Assembly (NCBI RefSeq): GCF_005405885.1 | Contig: NZ_BJFL01000010.1 | Span: forward strand, 95,615 to 159,614 | Reading direction: 5' to 3' | DNA from: Gandjariella thermophila | Lineage (GTDB): Bacteria > Actinomycetota > Actinomycetes > Mycobacteriales > Pseudonocardiaceae | Length of the DNA: 64,000 nt | Shown: piece by piece, positions 38,694 to 48,377 of the stretch | Position numbering within the stretch: position 1 is the first letter of the stretch | Layout: each line of letters starts with the position of its first letter | The notes under the pieces: model-generated | What the model saw: the letters and a program-made list of their open reading frames with translations, nothing else | Database searches by the model: none | What the model was told of the DNA's origin: nothing | Program-made: the position numbers and the translations under genes

Positions 38694-41195
38694 GTGACTG
38701 AAACCATCCCCCCCGAGGGCGACCGCATCGAACCGGTCGACATCCAGCAGGAGATGCAGCGCTCCTACATCGACTACGCGATGAGCGTCATCGTGAGTCG
38801 CGCGCTGCCGGACGTCCGCGACGGGCTGAAGCCGGTCCACCGCCGCGTCCTCTACTCGATGTTCGACTCCGGGCTGCGCCCGGACCGCAACTACTCCAAG
38901 TGCGCCCGGGTCGTCGGCGACGTGATGGGTAACTACCACCCGCACGGCGACTCGGCGATCTACGACGCGCTGGTCCGTCTGGCCCAGCCGTGGTCGATGC
39001 GCTATCCGCTCGTCGACGGCCAGGGCAACTTCGGCTCCCCGGGCAACGACCCGGCCGCCGCGATGCGGTACACGGAGTGCCGGCTCACCCAGTTGGCCAT
39101 GCACATGCTGGCCGACATCGAGGAAGAGACCGTCGACTTCTCGCCGAACTACGACGGGCGCACCCTCGAGCCGGACGTGCTGCCGGCGCGTATCCCCAAC
39201 CTGCTGGTCAACGGCGGTAACGGGATCGCGGTCGGGATGGCGACCAACATCCCGCCGCACAACCTGCGCGAGGTCGCCGACGGCGTGGTGTGGGCGCTGG
39301 AGAACTGGGAGGCCTCCGAGGACGAGACCCTCGCCGCGCTCATGCAGCGGATCAAGGGTCCGGACTTCCCGACCTCCGGGCTGATCCTCGGCACCTCGGG
39401 CATCGAGGACGCCTACCGCACCGGCCGCGGCTCGATCCGCATGCGTGCGGTGGTCGACGTGGAGGAGGACGCCAAGGGGCGGACCATCCTGGTCGTCACC
39501 GAGCTGCCCTACCAGGTCAACCCGGACAACCTGGTGGAGAACATCGCCGCGCTGGTGCGGGACGGGAAGCTCACCGGGATCTCGGACATCGCCGACGAGT
39601 CCAACCGGCGGCGCGGCATGCGGATCGTGGTCACGCTCAAGCGGGACGCGGTCGCCAAGGTGGTGCTGAACAACCTCTACAAGCACACCCAGCTCCAGAC
39701 CACCTTCGGGGTCAACATGCTGGCCCTGGTCGACCAGGTGCCCCGCACGCTGCGGCTGGACCAGATCATCCGGCACTACGTCCGCCACCAGGTCGAGGTC
39801 ATCGTCCGGCGTACCCGCTACCGCCTGCGCAAGAAGGAGGAGCGGGCGCACATCCTGCGCGGCCTGGTCAAGGCGCTGGACATGCTCGACGAGACCATCG
39901 CGCTGATCCGCCGCTCGCCCACGGTTGACGAGGCGCGCACCGGCCTGATCGAACTGCTCGACGTGGACGAGATCCAGGCGAACGCGATCCTGGAGATGCA
40001 GCTCCGCCGGCTGGCCGCCCTGGAGCGTCAGAAGATCATCGATGAGCTGGCCGAGATCGAGCGGGAGATCGCCGACCTGCAGGACATCCTGGCCAGGCCG
40101 GAACGGCAGCGTTCCATCGTCCGCGACGAGCTGATGGAGATCGTCGAGAAGCACGGCGACGACCGGCGGACCCGGATCGTGCCGTTCGACGGCGAGGTGT
40201 CGATCGAGGACCTGATCGCGGTCGAGGACGTGGTCGTCACCATCACCCGCACCGGCTACGCGAAGCGCACCCGGACCGACCTCTACCGCGCGCAGAAGCG
40301 CGGCGGCAAGGGCGTGCAGGGCGCGGTGCTCAAGCAGGACGACATCGTCGCGCACTTCTTTGTCTGCTCGACACACGACTGGATTCTTTTCTTCACCAAC
40401 AAGGGTCGGGTCTACCGGGCGAAGGCGTTCGAGCTGCCCGAGGCCAACCGCAGCGCCCGCGGCCAGCACGTGGCCAACCTGCTGGCGTTCCAGCCGGACG
40501 AGCACATCGCCCAGGTCATCCACATCAAGGACTACGACGCGGCGCCGTACCTCGTGCTGGCCACCAAGAGGGGCCTGGTGAAGAAGAGCCGGCTGGCCGA
40601 CTTCGACTCCAGCCGCTCCGGCGGGCTGATCGGCATCAACCTCCGGGAGGACGACGAGCTGGTCGGGGCGGCGCTGTGCCACGCCGACGACGACCTGCTG
40701 CTGGTGTCTGCCGGCGGCCAGTCGATCAGGTTCCACGCCGACGACGAGACGCTGCGGCCGATGGGCCGGGCCACCTCGGGCGTGCTGGGCATGCGGTTCA
40801 ACGGCGGCGACGAGCTGCTCGCCATGGGGGTTGTCCAGCGGGACACGTTCGTGCTGGTCGCCACGGACGGCGGGTACGCCAAGCGCACCCCGATCGAGGA
40901 CTACCCGGTGCAGGGCCGCGGCGGCAAGGGTGTGCTGACCATTCAGCACGACCGCCGGCGTGGCACGCTGGTGGGGGCTCTCATCGTGCATGCGGATGAT
41001 GAGCTGTACGCGATCACCTCGTCCGGCGGGGTCATCCGGACCCAGGCCAGCGAGGTGCGGAAGGCCGGCCGGCAGACCAAGGGGGTGCGCCTGATGAACC
41101 TCGGTGAGGGCACCACGCTCGTCGCGGTGGCGCGCAACGCCGATGAGCCTTCGGACGTCCCCGTGACGGGGGCGCCGACCGACACCGCCAAGTAA
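38694..41195 (+). CDS. gyrA: DNA gyrase subunit A
   Basis: 833 residues. Catalytic tyrosine 126 in [13 protein letters not shown] reads [14 protein letters not shown] with Ser87 and Asp91 in the positions that change in quinolone resistance, so this allele looks susceptible. Long coiled-coil at about 380-480 ([19 protein letters not shown]) and six C-terminal pinwheel blades, with the GyrA box [13 protein letters not shown] with GAAAGGA upstream. Confidence 0.98.
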   Translation: MTETIPPEGDRIEPVDIQQEMQRSYIDYAMSVIVSRALPDVRDGLKPVHRRVLYSMFDSGLRPDRNYSKCARVVGDVMGNYHPHGDSAIYDALVRLAQPWSMRYPLVDGQGNFGSPGNDPAAAMRYTECRLTQLAMHMLADIEEETVDFSPNYDGRTLEPDVLPARIPNLLVNGGNGIAVGMATNIPPHNLREVADGVVWALENWEASEDETLAALMQRIKGPDFPTSGLILGTSGIEDAYRTGRGSIRMRAVVDVEEDAKGRTILVVTELPYQVNPDNLVENIAALVRDGKLTGISDIADESNRRRGMRIVVTLKRDAVAKVVLNNLYKHTQLQTTFGVNMLALVDQVPRTLRLDQIIRHYVRHQVEVIVRRTRYRLRKKEERAHILRGLVKALDMLDETIALIRRSPTVDEARTGLIELLDVDEIQANAILEMQLRRLAALERQKIIDELAEIEREIADLQDILARPERQRSIVRDELMEIVEKHGDDRRTRIVPFDGEVSIEDLIAVEDVVVTITRTGYAKRTRTDLYRAQKRGGKGVQGAVLKQDDIVAHFFVCSTHDWILFFTNKGRVYRAKAFELPEANRSARGQHVANLLAFQPDEHIAQVIHIKDYDAAPYLVLATKRGLVKKSRLADFDSSRSGGLIGINLREDDELVGAALCHADDDLLLVSAGGQSIRFHADDETLRPMGRATSGVLGMRFNGGDELLAMGVVQRDTFVLVATDGGYAKRTPIEDYPVQGRGGKGVLTIQHDRRRGTLVGALIVHADDELYAITSSGGVIRTQASEVRKAGRQTKGVRLMNLGEGTTLVAVARNADEPSDVPVTGAPTDTAK

Positions 41196-41228
41196 GCCTG
41201 GACGTTTCGACCCAATAAGGAAGCGCTC

Positions 41229-42245
41229 GTGACTCCACCGGAGAAGCCGGAACACCAGCAGCGCAGCGCCGGCAGCGACGCGGAGCGAACCTCGGTGATG
41301 ACCGAACCGGCGGCTGCCCGGCAGGAGTCCGGGCAGCACCCGGAGGGTTCCGACGGTCAGGAGCAGCCGGCCCAGGCCAGCCAGCAGCAGTCGCAGGCGG
41401 ATCCGCCTACCGAGCGGGAGACGCCGGTCCCGCCGGCCGCGGCGGAGCCGGCCGCCGGGACCGGGCAGCAGCAGGACGAGCAGCAGGAGGAGTACCCCGA
41501 CCCGGCCGCATCGGTGCCGCCGCCGTGGCAGCGGGTGACCAGCGACGCGCAGTACGTGGCCGAGAACGCAAGCCAGCAGCAGGCTCCCGCGGGCGACCAG
41601 TCCGCGGTGGGCCAGCCGGTCGGGCAGCCCGGTGCGCGGCCTGCCGGCCAGGCCGGTGGGCAGCCGAGCGCTGGGCAGGGCGACTTCGATCCGGAGGCCA
41701 CCGTGGTGAACCAGCCGGCGCTGAACCAGCCCGGTGTGGTCGGCGCCGCCGCCGGCAACCTGTTCGGCGGCCCGCAGACCAGCTACGGGGCCGGTGGCGC
41801 GGGACGGACCGCGGTGAACCTGGGCCCGCCCGCCGGCCGGTCCGGTACCGCAGCGCCGAGCGCCCGGCGCCCCGGGCGCGGACCGCGGCGGGCGAGCCTG
41901 CAGGTGAAACGGGTGGACCCGTGGTCGGTGCTCAAGCTCGCCGGCGTGCTGTCGGTGGCCATGTTCTTCATCTGGATGGTGGCCGTCGGCGTGCTCTACG
42001 GCGTGCTGGACGGCATGGGCGTCTGGGACAAGCTCAACGGCACCTACAACGACCTGGTGCAGGGCGGCTCCGAGGGGTCATCGGGGAACCTGATCAGTGT
42101 CGGCAGGGTGTTCGGGGTGGCCGCGGTCGTCGGCGTGATCAACATCATCCTGTTCACCGCGCTGGCCACCGTGAGCGCCTTCATCTACAACGTTTCCGCT
42201 GACCTGGCCGGTGGCCTCGAGGTGACGCTGTCCGAACGGGAGTAG
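41229..42245 (+). CDS. DUF3566 membrane protein
   Basis: 338 residues. The first 215 are Gln/Pro/Gly-rich and probably disordered. The conserved part starts at RRASLQVKRVDPWSVLKLAGVLSVAMFFIWMVAVGVLYGVLDGMGVWDKLN (helix about 235-257) and has a second helix GVAAVVGVINIILFTALATVSAFIYN (about 297-320), ending in DLAGGLEVTLSE. This family always follows gyrA in actinobacteria; function unknown. GTG with AAGGAAG upstream, 33 bases after gyrA. Confidence 0.88.
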   Translation: MTPPEKPEHQQRSAGSDAERTSVMTEPAAARQESGQHPEGSDGQEQPAQASQQQSQADPPTERETPVPPAAAEPAAGTGQQQDEQQEEYPDPAASVPPPWQRVTSDAQYVAENASQQQAPAGDQSAVGQPVGQPGARPAGQAGGQPSAGQGDFDPEATVVNQPALNQPGVVGAAAGNLFGGPQTSYGAGGAGRTAVNLGPPAGRSGTAAPSARRPGRGPRRASLQVKRVDPWSVLKLAGVLSVAMFFIWMVAVGVLYGVLDGMGVWDKLNGTYNDLVQGGSEGSSGNLISVGRVFGVAAVVGVINIILFTALATVSAFIYNVSADLAGGLEVTLSERE

Positions 42246-42262
42246 CGCCGGCTCGACCCGAG

Positions 42263-42292
42263 TTTGGGGTGCGCCGGGCGGTGGGGTAATCT
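42263..42292 (+). promoter_or_regulatory. Promoter of tRNA-Ile
   Basis: TTTGGG (42263-42268), 18-base spacer, TAATCT (42287-42292), 17 bases before the tRNA. Confidence 0.45.
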
Positions 42293-42308
42293 TGCGGGCG
42301 CACCCCGG

Positions 42309-42382
42309 GGGCCTATAGCTCAGACGGTTAGAGCGCTTCGCTGATAACGAAGAGGTCGCTGGTTCGAGTCCAGCTAGGCCCA
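42309..42382 (+). tRNA. tRNA-Ile (GAT)
   Basis: 74 bases. Acceptor arm GGGCCTA pairs with TAGGCCC, anticodon stem CTTCG/CGAAG encloses CTGATAA with anticodon GAT, T-loop GGTTCGAGTCC. CCA is not encoded. Decodes ATC/ATT. Confidence 0.97.
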
Positions 42383-42523
42383 CGAGCGAGCGATCCAGGT
42401 TTGCGTCATCCGCGGAACAGGTTCGCTCGCCCTGCTTTGTGGGGGTACCGCCTCCACACCCCGCCCGGGGCAAGCCCCGGCTCGCTGACGTGTTGGGCCC
42501 GCCGCTTTAGGAGGCGAACGGAC

Positions 42524-42646
42524 GTGAAGAAGCTTCTCGTGCTCGCGGCTGTGGCTGGGGCTGTGCTCTTGTTCGTGCGCCGGAGCCGCTCGGCCAAGGC
42601 CGAGGCGGACCTGTGGCGCGAGGCCACCGCTCCGACCGAGAGCTGA
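42524..42646 (+). CDS. DLW-39 family peptide
   Basis: 40 residues: VKKLLVLAAVAGAVLLFVRR is a membrane helix, followed by a short basic/acidic tail with the conserved ADLWREAT. GTG start with AGGAGG 9 bases upstream. Found between the Ile and Ala tRNAs in many actinobacteria; function unknown. Probably a single-pass membrane peptide. Confidence 0.85.
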   Translation: MKKLLVLAAVAGAVLLFVRRSRSAKAEADLWREATAPTES

Positions 42647-42677
42647 GCGAGACGGGACGAGCTTCTCCCGCTCGCCG

Positions 42678-42750
42678 GGGGACGTAGCTCAATTGGCAGA
42701 GCACCGCCTTTGCAAGGCGGGGGTTAGGGGTTCGATTCCCCTCGTCTCCA
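42678..42750 (+). tRNA. tRNA-Ala (TGC)
   Basis: 73 bases. GGGGACG pairs with CGTCTCC (one G-T), anticodon stem CCGCC/GGCGG with loop TTTGCAA (anticodon TGC), T-loop GGTTCGATTCC. CCA not encoded. Confidence 0.97.
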
Positions 42751-42974
42751 CTCGCGAGTGGGTGGGTCCGTTCGCGCAACATGCGGGCCGGGCTCGCTCA
42801 CCGCTGCTGTGGGGGCGTGCCCCTCACACCGCCGCCCGGACACCGGGAGTGGTCGTCCGGGCCGGCCGAATTCCCGGGCCATCGTGGGGCCTGGTCGCAT
42901 AACCTGCTGCCTCCCTGGCCCGCTGACCGGCCGTGGGCACACGGTGACGTGGCGAGATTCGGTAACGGGAGCAT

Positions 42975-43529
42975 GTGTTGATCAGCCGGGTCACCAGGCG
43001 AGTCGTTCCGGTCGCCGGATCGCTGCTGGCGCTGCTCGCCACGGCGGCGTGCAACCTCACCGGGTCGCATCCGGCCGGCGAGTCGTCCGCCCAGCCGGCA
43101 CCCGCCGCCGCGCCGGTCGCGTTGCCGCCGCAGCCGCAGCCCACCGCGAACGGACCGTGCCCCTACCTGCAGACCGAGTTCGTCGCGGAAGCGAACGGTC
43201 AGCATGTCGGCAAGGTACGGGTCTCCGCCGACCAGCCGCACCCCGCCTGCTTCTTCTACCGTCCGGACGGCGGCCTGCAGCTGACTGCCCGGGTCTACGT
43301 GGGTGACCCCAAGGTGGCGAAGGGGTTGGTCGACCAGGCCGCGCCGGTCGGCACGTCAAACCCGGCCAGCCTGGACGGCGGCTGGCAGGGCGGCTCGCAG
43401 CCGACCGACTCCGGCGCGGTGTACGCGGTCGCCAAGGGCGGCGAGGCGATCGTGGTGACCACCAACCAGAAGCAGACCATCAAGGCACGGCGGGTCACCG
43501 AGCAGGTGATCAGCGCACTGGCCCTCTAG
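42975..43529 (+). CDS. DUF2020-like lipoprotein
   Basis: 184 residues. Signal with lipobox TAAC (RVVPVAGSLLALLATAAC) followed by a Pro/Ala linker and a compact domain with GPCPYLQTEFV, KVRVSADQPHPACFFYRPDGG and three cysteines. This resembles the DUF2020 family, by memory and not by search. Should be anchored outside the membrane. GTG at 42975 has GGGAG upstream. Opposed to the CwsA-like gene; a hairpin separates them. Confidence 0.72.
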   Translation: MLISRVTRRVVPVAGSLLALLATAACNLTGSHPAGESSAQPAPAAAPVALPPQPQPTANGPCPYLQTEFVAEANGQHVGKVRVSADQPHPACFFYRPDGGLQLTARVYVGDPKVAKGLVDQAAPVGTSNPASLDGGWQGGSQPTDSGAVYAVAKGGEAIVVTTNQKQTIKARRVTEQVISALAL

Positions 43530-43552
43530 GCCGCCGGGCAGCAAGGCGGATG

Positions 43553-43582
43553 CGGTGCACGCGGCCCCGATCGCGTGCACCG
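43553..43582. terminator. Bidirectional terminator
   Basis: CGGTGCACGCG (43553-43563) and CGCGTGCACCG (43572-43582), perfect 11-bp stem, 8-base loop, between convergent genes. Confidence 0.78.
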
Positions 43583-43643
43583 GCCTCGGGCCGTGCTTAC
43601 TCCCCGCCGCGTGGGCGGCGGCGGGTGCCCCGGGGCGCCGTGG

Positions 43644-44285
43644 TCAGGGCCGCCGCTGGTGCCGTGGCCTGCCGGTGGTCTCACCGGCGGCGGGGCCGCG
43701 CTGCTCCGGCGCCAGCTGCTCGGTTTCCGCACCCTCGACCGTCTGCGGCTCCTCGCTCACGTCAGCCAGCCGCACTTCCTGCGGTCGGCGGGACAGCGCG
43801 ACCAGCACCGCGCCTATGCCGGCGGCAAGCACGCCGAGCACCCACGGCCACCGGCGCCGCCGCGACCGGCCGATCTGGAGTGCGTAGTCCCGCTTGGCCC
43901 GCTTCGCCCGCCGACGCGCCTCGGCCGCCTGCTTGGCGGCCTCCTTCCGCATCGCCTTGGCGCTGCGCAGAAGCTCGGCCCGCCGCTTCGCGGCGTCGGC
44001 GCGAACACCCGCGGTCCGCTTGGCGAGTTTCCGGCGGGCCCGGCGACCAGTGGCCGCCGCCTGCTCGGTGGCCCGGGTCGCACTCTCGCTCAGCACGTCC
44101 GGCAACTGGCTTGGCGCGATGCCGCGCGCGGCGAGCCGCCGCTCGGCGCGCCGCGCGGCCCGCACCGCGGCCGCGCCCCCGGTCCGGCTGGCCCGGGCGG
44201 CCTGCACGCGGACGGCATGCAAACCAGTCCCCATGGCCCTACCGACCATCTCTCCGGCCCTGGTCATGGCTTCGACCTCGTCCAT
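43644..44285 (-). CDS. CwsA-like basic membrane protein
   Basis: 213 residues. Very basic alanine-rich helix-forming N-terminal part ([18 protein letters not shown], then a repeated RRARRKLAKR and AKQAAEARRRAKRAKRD), one membrane helix near 157-177 (WPWVLGVLAAGIGAVLVALS) and a Glu/Pro tail. By position (divergent from ppiA) it equals mycobacterial CwsA (Rv0008c), which stabilises the divisome; sequence similarity is weak, so the name is provisional. ATG at 44285 with GGAGCTGACG upstream. Confidence 0.6.
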   Translation of the reverse strand: MDEVEAMTRAGEMVGRAMGTGLHAVRVQAARASRTGGAAAVRAARRAERRLAARGIAPSQLPDVLSESATRATEQAAATGRRARRKLAKRTAGVRADAAKRRAELLRSAKAMRKEAAKQAAEARRRAKRAKRDYALQIGRSRRRRWPWVLGVLAAGIGAVLVALSRRPQEVRLADVSEEPQTVEGAETEQLAPEQRGPAAGETTGRPRHQRRP

Positions 44286-44414
44286 CGTCAGCTCCAGAAG
44301 CTCTCGACGGGTGACCCTCTGGCCATTCCCATCCTGCCCCCTGGACGGGGTTTCCGCTGATGGCGCGCTGCCGATCGTGGTGCGCGTTCGGGAACCGAGA
44401 CGGGCGGTGGCACG

Positions 44415-44972
44415 ATGGGCGGTGTGACAGACAGCAACGGATCGCTTGTCGGAACGAAGGTCACCGCGACCCTGCACACGTCGCAGGGGGATATTCGGCT
44501 GAACCTGTTCCCGGACCACGCGCCCAAGACGGTGGGTAACTTCGTCGGCCTCGCCGAGGGCACCAGGCAGTACACCCAGCCGAACGCGAAGGGCGAGAGC
44601 ACGGGACCGTTCTACGACGGTGCGGTGTTCCATCGCGTGATCAAGGACTTCATGATCCAGGGTGGCGACCCGACCGGCACCGGGCGCGGCGGACCGGGCT
44701 ACTCCTTCGCCGACGAGTTCCACCCCGAACTGCAGTTCAACCGGCCGTACCTGCTGGCGATGGCGAACGCGGGGCCGAACACCAACGGCTCGCAGTTCTT
44801 CATCACGCTGGTGCCCACCGGCTGGCTGAACTACAAGCACACCATCTTCGGGGAGGTCGCCGACCAGCGATCGCGCGGCGTGGTGGACGCCATCGGGCAG
44901 ACCGCGACCGATCCCGGTGACCGCCCGCTGCAGGACGTCGTCATCGAGCGCGTCAGCATCGAGCGCGGCTGA
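44415..44972 (+). CDS. ppiA: Peptidyl-prolyl cis-trans isomerase, cyclophilin type
   Basis: 185 residues, without signal peptide. Family residues FHRVIKDFMIQGGDPTGTGRGGPGY (active-site arginine), FADEFHPELQF, LLAMANAGPNTNGSQFFIT and HTIFGEV. Cytoplasmic folding helper. Start ATG 44415; GTG at 44424 gives 3 fewer residues. Equivalent to Rv0009. Confidence 0.95.
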   Translation: MGGVTDSNGSLVGTKVTATLHTSQGDIRLNLFPDHAPKTVGNFVGLAEGTRQYTQPNAKGESTGPFYDGAVFHRVIKDFMIQGGDPTGTGRGGPGYSFADEFHPELQFNRPYLLAMANAGPNTNGSQFFITLVPTGWLNYKHTIFGEVADQRSRGVVDAIGQTATDPGDRPLQDVVIERVSIERG

Positions 44973-44978
44973 CCCGGC

Positions 44979-45878
44979 GTGTCCACCGAAAACCCTCCCG
45001 GGCCGCCCGGCGGCCAGGGGAACCACGTGCAGGCGCACCCACCCCTATCCACCTGTGTGCGCCACCCCGAGCGTCCCACCGGCCTGCGCTGCACCCGTTG
45101 CGGCCGGCCGGCGTGCCCGGAGTGCCTGCGTGAGGCGTCGGTGGGCTACCAGTGCGTCGACTGCGTGCACGAGGGACGGCGCAGCACCCGGCGCCCGGTC
45201 ACCGTGGCCGGCGCCACGCTCGGCAGGCGGCTGCTCGTGGTGCCCACGCTGATCGGGCTGAACCTGCTGGTCTACGTGCTGACCGTGGTGCAGTCCGGCA
45301 GCGTGGTGTCGAACTCGGGTGCCCGGCTGTTCACCGAGTGGGCGCTGTGGCCGCCCGCGGTCGCCTCTGGCGAGCTGTGGCGGCTGGCCACCTCCGGATT
45401 CCTGCACTACGGCCCGCTGCACCTGGCGTTCAACATGTATGCGCTGTGGGTGATCGGTCGGGATCTGGAACTGGTGCTCGGCCGGCTCCGCTTCATCGCG
45501 GTGTACCTGGTCTCGCTGTTCGGCGGCGGGGTCTCGGTGTTCCTGTTCGGCGCGCCGCAGGAGCAGGTGGCCGGCGCGTCCGGTGCGGTGTTCGGGCTGA
45601 TGGGCGGGATCGCGGTGGCCGCGGTGCGGCTGCGGCTGAACCCCGGGCCGGCGCTCGGCGTGATCGCGCTGAACGTGGTGATCAGCGTCACCCTCCCCGG
45701 TATCTCGCTGCTCGGGCACCTGGGCGGTCTGGTGGTCGGCGCGCTGGCCACCGCGGGGATGGTGTACGCCCCGGCGCGGCACCGCGCGGTGTGGCAGGCC
45801 GGCACGGTGGCCGCGCTGGCCGTGCTGCTGGTCGCCCTGACCGTGCTGCGCTACCAGCAGTTCGCCGGCGCGGTGTAG
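44979..45878 (+). CDS. Rhomboid family intramembrane protease with N-terminal zinc domain
   Basis: 299 residues. Before the protease is a B-box-like zinc binding part with CVRHPERPTGLRCTRCGRPACPECLREASVGYQCVDCV, about 25-65. The rhomboid core has helices from 80 to 290; catalytic Ser in AGASGAVFGLMGG and His in LLGHLGGLVVGALA, and the HLAFNMYALWVIG motif of helix 2. Substrates unknown. GTG start 6 bases after ppiA, so the two are co-transcribed. Confidence 0.93.
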   Translation: MSTENPPGPPGGQGNHVQAHPPLSTCVRHPERPTGLRCTRCGRPACPECLREASVGYQCVDCVHEGRRSTRRPVTVAGATLGRRLLVVPTLIGLNLLVYVLTVVQSGSVVSNSGARLFTEWALWPPAVASGELWRLATSGFLHYGPLHLAFNMYALWVIGRDLELVLGRLRFIAVYLVSLFGGGVSVFLFGAPQEQVAGASGAVFGLMGGIAVAAVRLRLNPGPALGVIALNVVISVTLPGISLLGHLGGLVVGALATAGMVYAPARHRAVWQAGTVAALAVLLVALTVLRYQQFAGAV

Positions 45879-45887
45879 CTGCCCGGG

Positions 45888-46319
45888 TCAGCGGCGCAGC
45901 GCGGACAACTCGTCGGCCACCTCCTCCGGGTGGGCGCCGAGTTCGAGCCGGCCGAGCACGGCCAGCCGCTCCACCCCGTCCCGGTCGTAGCCGTCGAGTT
46001 CCAGCAGCGCCACCTCCCGGCCGAGCCGGCGGACGCGCACCACCCGCACGTCCAGTTGGGGCCACGCCCAGCGCCGGCCGCCATGCAGCCCGCGCACCTC
46101 GACCCCGTCAGCGTCGGCGACCAGGCAGGGGCGGGCCACCGTGCCGTACAGCGCCGCCAGGCCGAGGGCCGCGGCGGCCACCCCGGCCATCAGCCGGCCG
46201 GCCGGGTCCGGGGTGGCCACCAGCCAGCCCAGCGCGGCGGCCGCCAGCACCCAGCCCAGCGCAACCAGCGGCGGCTGGGGGGACCATGTTCGCTGCTGCA
46301 CCGGCCGAGTGTCCCGCAT
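45888..46319 (-). CDS. PH-like domain membrane protein
   Basis: 143 residues. Two helices at about 17-35 and 41-60, then a compact beta-rich domain (CLVADADGVEVRGLHGGRRWAWPQLDVRVVRVRRLGREVALLELDG), the bacterial PH-like type. Same place and orientation as Rv0010c between ppiA-rhomboid and crgA. Role unknown. Its stop is 9 bases from the convergent rhomboid gene. ATG at 46319. Confidence 0.8.
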   Translation of the reverse strand: MRDTRPVQQRTWSPQPPLVALGWVLAAAALGWLVATPDPAGRLMAGVAAAALGLAALYGTVARPCLVADADGVEVRGLHGGRRWAWPQLDVRVVRVRRLGREVALLELDGYDRDGVERLAVLGRLELGAHPEEVADELSALRR

Positions 46320-46449
46320 GCGTCGCCGGCGGTCGGGCCCGGATCGCCGCGCGCCAGCTCAGGTCCCCGCTGATTCGTTGCTGAGCGTGGCGGGTTGGCG
46401 TGGTCGATCGGTCGCGAAGAGTGGTGACACTCGGCCGTTTGAGTGTGCC

Positions 46450-46520
46450 TGTGGACAGTCGGGCCGCTCTACCGGCCCTTGTGCAAGATCGCGCAAAGTT
46501 GTCCACAGAAGTTGTCCCCA
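46450..46520. promoter_or_regulatory. DnaA box cluster away from oriC
   Basis: TTGTCCACA (46499-46507) is a perfect actinobacterial DnaA box. TGTGGACAG (46450-46458) and TTGTCCCCA (46512-46520) are one base off. About 14 kb from oriC. Confidence 0.7.
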
Positions 46521-46592
46521 CTGGGGATGAGTTACAGCCGTGTGCTTCCGTGACGCTCCGGTGAACCCCGGACCAACGGGCGCGAAACGAGT

Positions 46593-46625
46593 GACGGCCC
46601 GGACGGGTGAACCGTCCGGGCCGTC
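46593..46625 (-). terminator. crgA terminator
   Basis: GACGGCCCGGACGG (46593-46606) pairs perfectly with CCGTCCGGGCCGTC (46612-46625) around a GTGAA loop, 75 bases after crgA. Confidence 0.8.
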
Positions 46626-46699
46626 GTCGCGGCGTGTGAAGGCTGCCCGGCGCCGGCCCGGCGACAGCGGGTCACCGGTCACGGCTGGGTCGTGGCTGG

Positions 46700-46966
46700 T
46701 CAGCGCCAGCGCATGGTCATCAGCAGACCGATGATCATGAACGCGAAGCCGATGGCGAAGTTCCACGGGCCGAGCGTGCTCATGAAGCTGATCTTGTCCC
46801 CGGCGATGTAGTTCACCACCAGCCAGATCAACCCGATCAGCATCATTCCGAGCATCACGGCGATGTACACCGGATGCGAGGGCCCGGCGGCCTTGGCCTT
46901 GACCGGGGTGCGCCGGTCCGGCGGTGGCGTGTATACCGTTTTCTTACGGACCTTCGACTTCGGCAT
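46700..46966 (-). CDS. crgA: Cell division protein CrgA
   Basis: 88 residues. Starts [15 protein letters not shown], has two helices about 32-52 and 65-85, and ends MTMRWR, as in all CrgA. It links FtsZ, FtsI and other divisome parts in mycobacteria and blocks early septation in streptomycetes. ATG at 46966 with GAGGACAGCA upstream; longer start at 47008 is not conserved. A 10-base palindrome, ACGTTAACGT (47026-47035), lies in its promoter region. Confidence 0.95.
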   Translation of the reverse strand: MPKSKVRKKTVYTPPPDRRTPVKAKAAGPSHPVYIAVMLGMMLIGLIWLVVNYIAGDKISFMSTLGPWNFAIGFAFMIIGLLMTMRWR

Positions 46967-47025
46967 TGCTGTCCTCGCGTGAATCGGTCGGTGGCGGGGA
47001 ACTCGCAACCACCGCTCTCGCCAAC

Positions 47026-47035
47026 ACGTTAACGT
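47026..47035. promoter_or_regulatory. AT-rich palindrome between crgA and the sortase
   Basis: ACGTTAACGT in the 213-base gap between two divergent genes. Isolated AT-rich palindrome in GC-rich DNA; possible operator. Confidence 0.3.
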
Positions 47036-47179
47036 AACCGGGCGGCTCCGCGAACCACCAGTAGATCCCCGGCACGGTGAGGTCGGGGGCTACACCCCAG
47101 CACTACACGGCCCCGTCTAGGCTGCGCGAGACGTCGGCGCGTCCGGCGGCCTTCGGACGAGGGCTGGAGGAGGTCCCCG

Positions 47180-48340
47180 GTGAGCAACGAACCGCCGGTC
47201 CCGAACCAGGGAAGACCGTCGGGCGGCCCGCCAGGATCGCGGTACGGGATGGGTTCGCAGCCCCCGCCATGCGGGCGGAACGGTGGTCCCGCGCCGCGCC
47301 CCGACGCGCCCACCCGGCCGGCCGTTCGGGCGGTCCCCGGCGGGCCGACCGGGCCGGACCGCGGGAGGATGAGCGGCGCCGGGCCAGACGCCGGCGGCTA
47401 CCGGCCCCGCCCCTCGCCCCGCCCACACGACGCACCGACCGAGGTGATCGCCCGCCGGTCGGGCACGGTGGTGGCCGATCCGCCCACCGAGGTCATCCCG
47501 AGCTACACCGACCCGCCGCTGGACCCGCCGCCGCCCGAGGACGACCGCCTCGACGAGCTACCGCCGGAGGGGCCGGGGCGCAAGGCCGTCCGTACCTTCG
47601 GTGAGCTACTCATCACCGCGGGCATGGTGGTGCTGCTGTTCGTCTTCTACGAGATCTACGTGACCGACTGGCTGTCCGCGGGCAAGCAGCACGCGGCCAC
47701 CAGTGAGTTGGACGACGAGTGGCGCAAGGACCACTTCAGCCTGATCGACGGCCGGGCCTTCGCCAAGCTGCACATTCCGGCGTTCGGCCCGGACTACGTG
47801 TTCAGCCTGGTGGAGGGCACCACGGACCAGGATCTGGACATCGGCCCGGGCCACTACAAGGGCACCGCGTTGCCCGGCCAGCCCGGCAACTTCGCGGTCG
47901 CCGGCCACCGGGTCGGCAAGGGTGCCCCGTTCAACGACCTCGACCTGCTGCAGTCCTGTGACGCCGTGGTGGTGGAGACCCAGACCGACTGGTTCGTCTA
48001 CCGGGTGCTGCCGATGAAGAAGGAGGTGCAGTCCTGGCAGCAGGGCAGGGCGAGCCAGCCGCAGTGCAAGGGCGTCTCCCCGCTGGGCGGGCTGTACGGC
48101 GACACGGTGGGCCAGGAGATCGTGCTGCCCAGCGAGAGTGACGTGATCGCCCCGGTGCCGCACCACCCCGGGATCATCCCGAGCAGGGGGCAGGAGGCCG
48201 CGCTGCTCACCCTCACCACCTGCCACCCGAAGTTCTCCGCCGCGCAGCGGCTGGTGGTGCACGCGGTGCTGGTCAAGCAGTACCCGAAGGACCCGAAGAA
48301 CCCCGGCCAGGTGCCGCCGGAGCTGAAGGAGTCCCAATGA
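47180..48340 (+). CDS. Class E sortase
   Basis: 386 residues. About 135 Pro/Gly/Arg-rich cytoplasmic residues, one helix at about 144-164 (ELLITAGMVVLLFVFYEIYV), and an extracellular sortase domain: GNFAVAGHRVGKG (catalytic His), TLTTCHPKF (catalytic Cys) and SAAQRLVVHA (Arg). It would anchor proteins with an LAXTG-type signal to the cell wall. Equivalent to the Rv0012 position. GTG with GGAGGAGGT upstream. Confidence 0.92.
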   Translation: MSNEPPVPNQGRPSGGPPGSRYGMGSQPPPCGRNGGPAPRPDAPTRPAVRAVPGGPTGPDRGRMSGAGPDAGGYRPRPSPRPHDAPTEVIARRSGTVVADPPTEVIPSYTDPPLDPPPPEDDRLDELPPEGPGRKAVRTFGELLITAGMVVLLFVFYEIYVTDWLSAGKQHAATSELDDEWRKDHFSLIDGRAFAKLHIPAFGPDYVFSLVEGTTDQDLDIGPGHYKGTALPGQPGNFAVAGHRVGKGAPFNDLDLLQSCDAVVVETQTDWFVYRVLPMKKEVQSWQQGRASQPQCKGVSPLGGLYGDTVGQEIVLPSESDVIAPVPHHPGIIPSRGQEAALLTLTTCHPKFSAAQRLVVHAVLVKQYPKDPKNPGQVPPELKESQ

Positions 48341-48377
48341 CCAGGCGCGGGGCCGTGGAAGGGAGGGAGCCCAGCTG

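Larger units (their letters stand above)
46320..46699. other. crgA-PH gene spacer with DnaA boxes
   Basis: 380 bases, no gene. It holds the crgA terminator (46593-46625) and three DnaA-box-like sites (46450-46520). Also the promoter region of the PH-domain gene. Confidence 0.6.
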
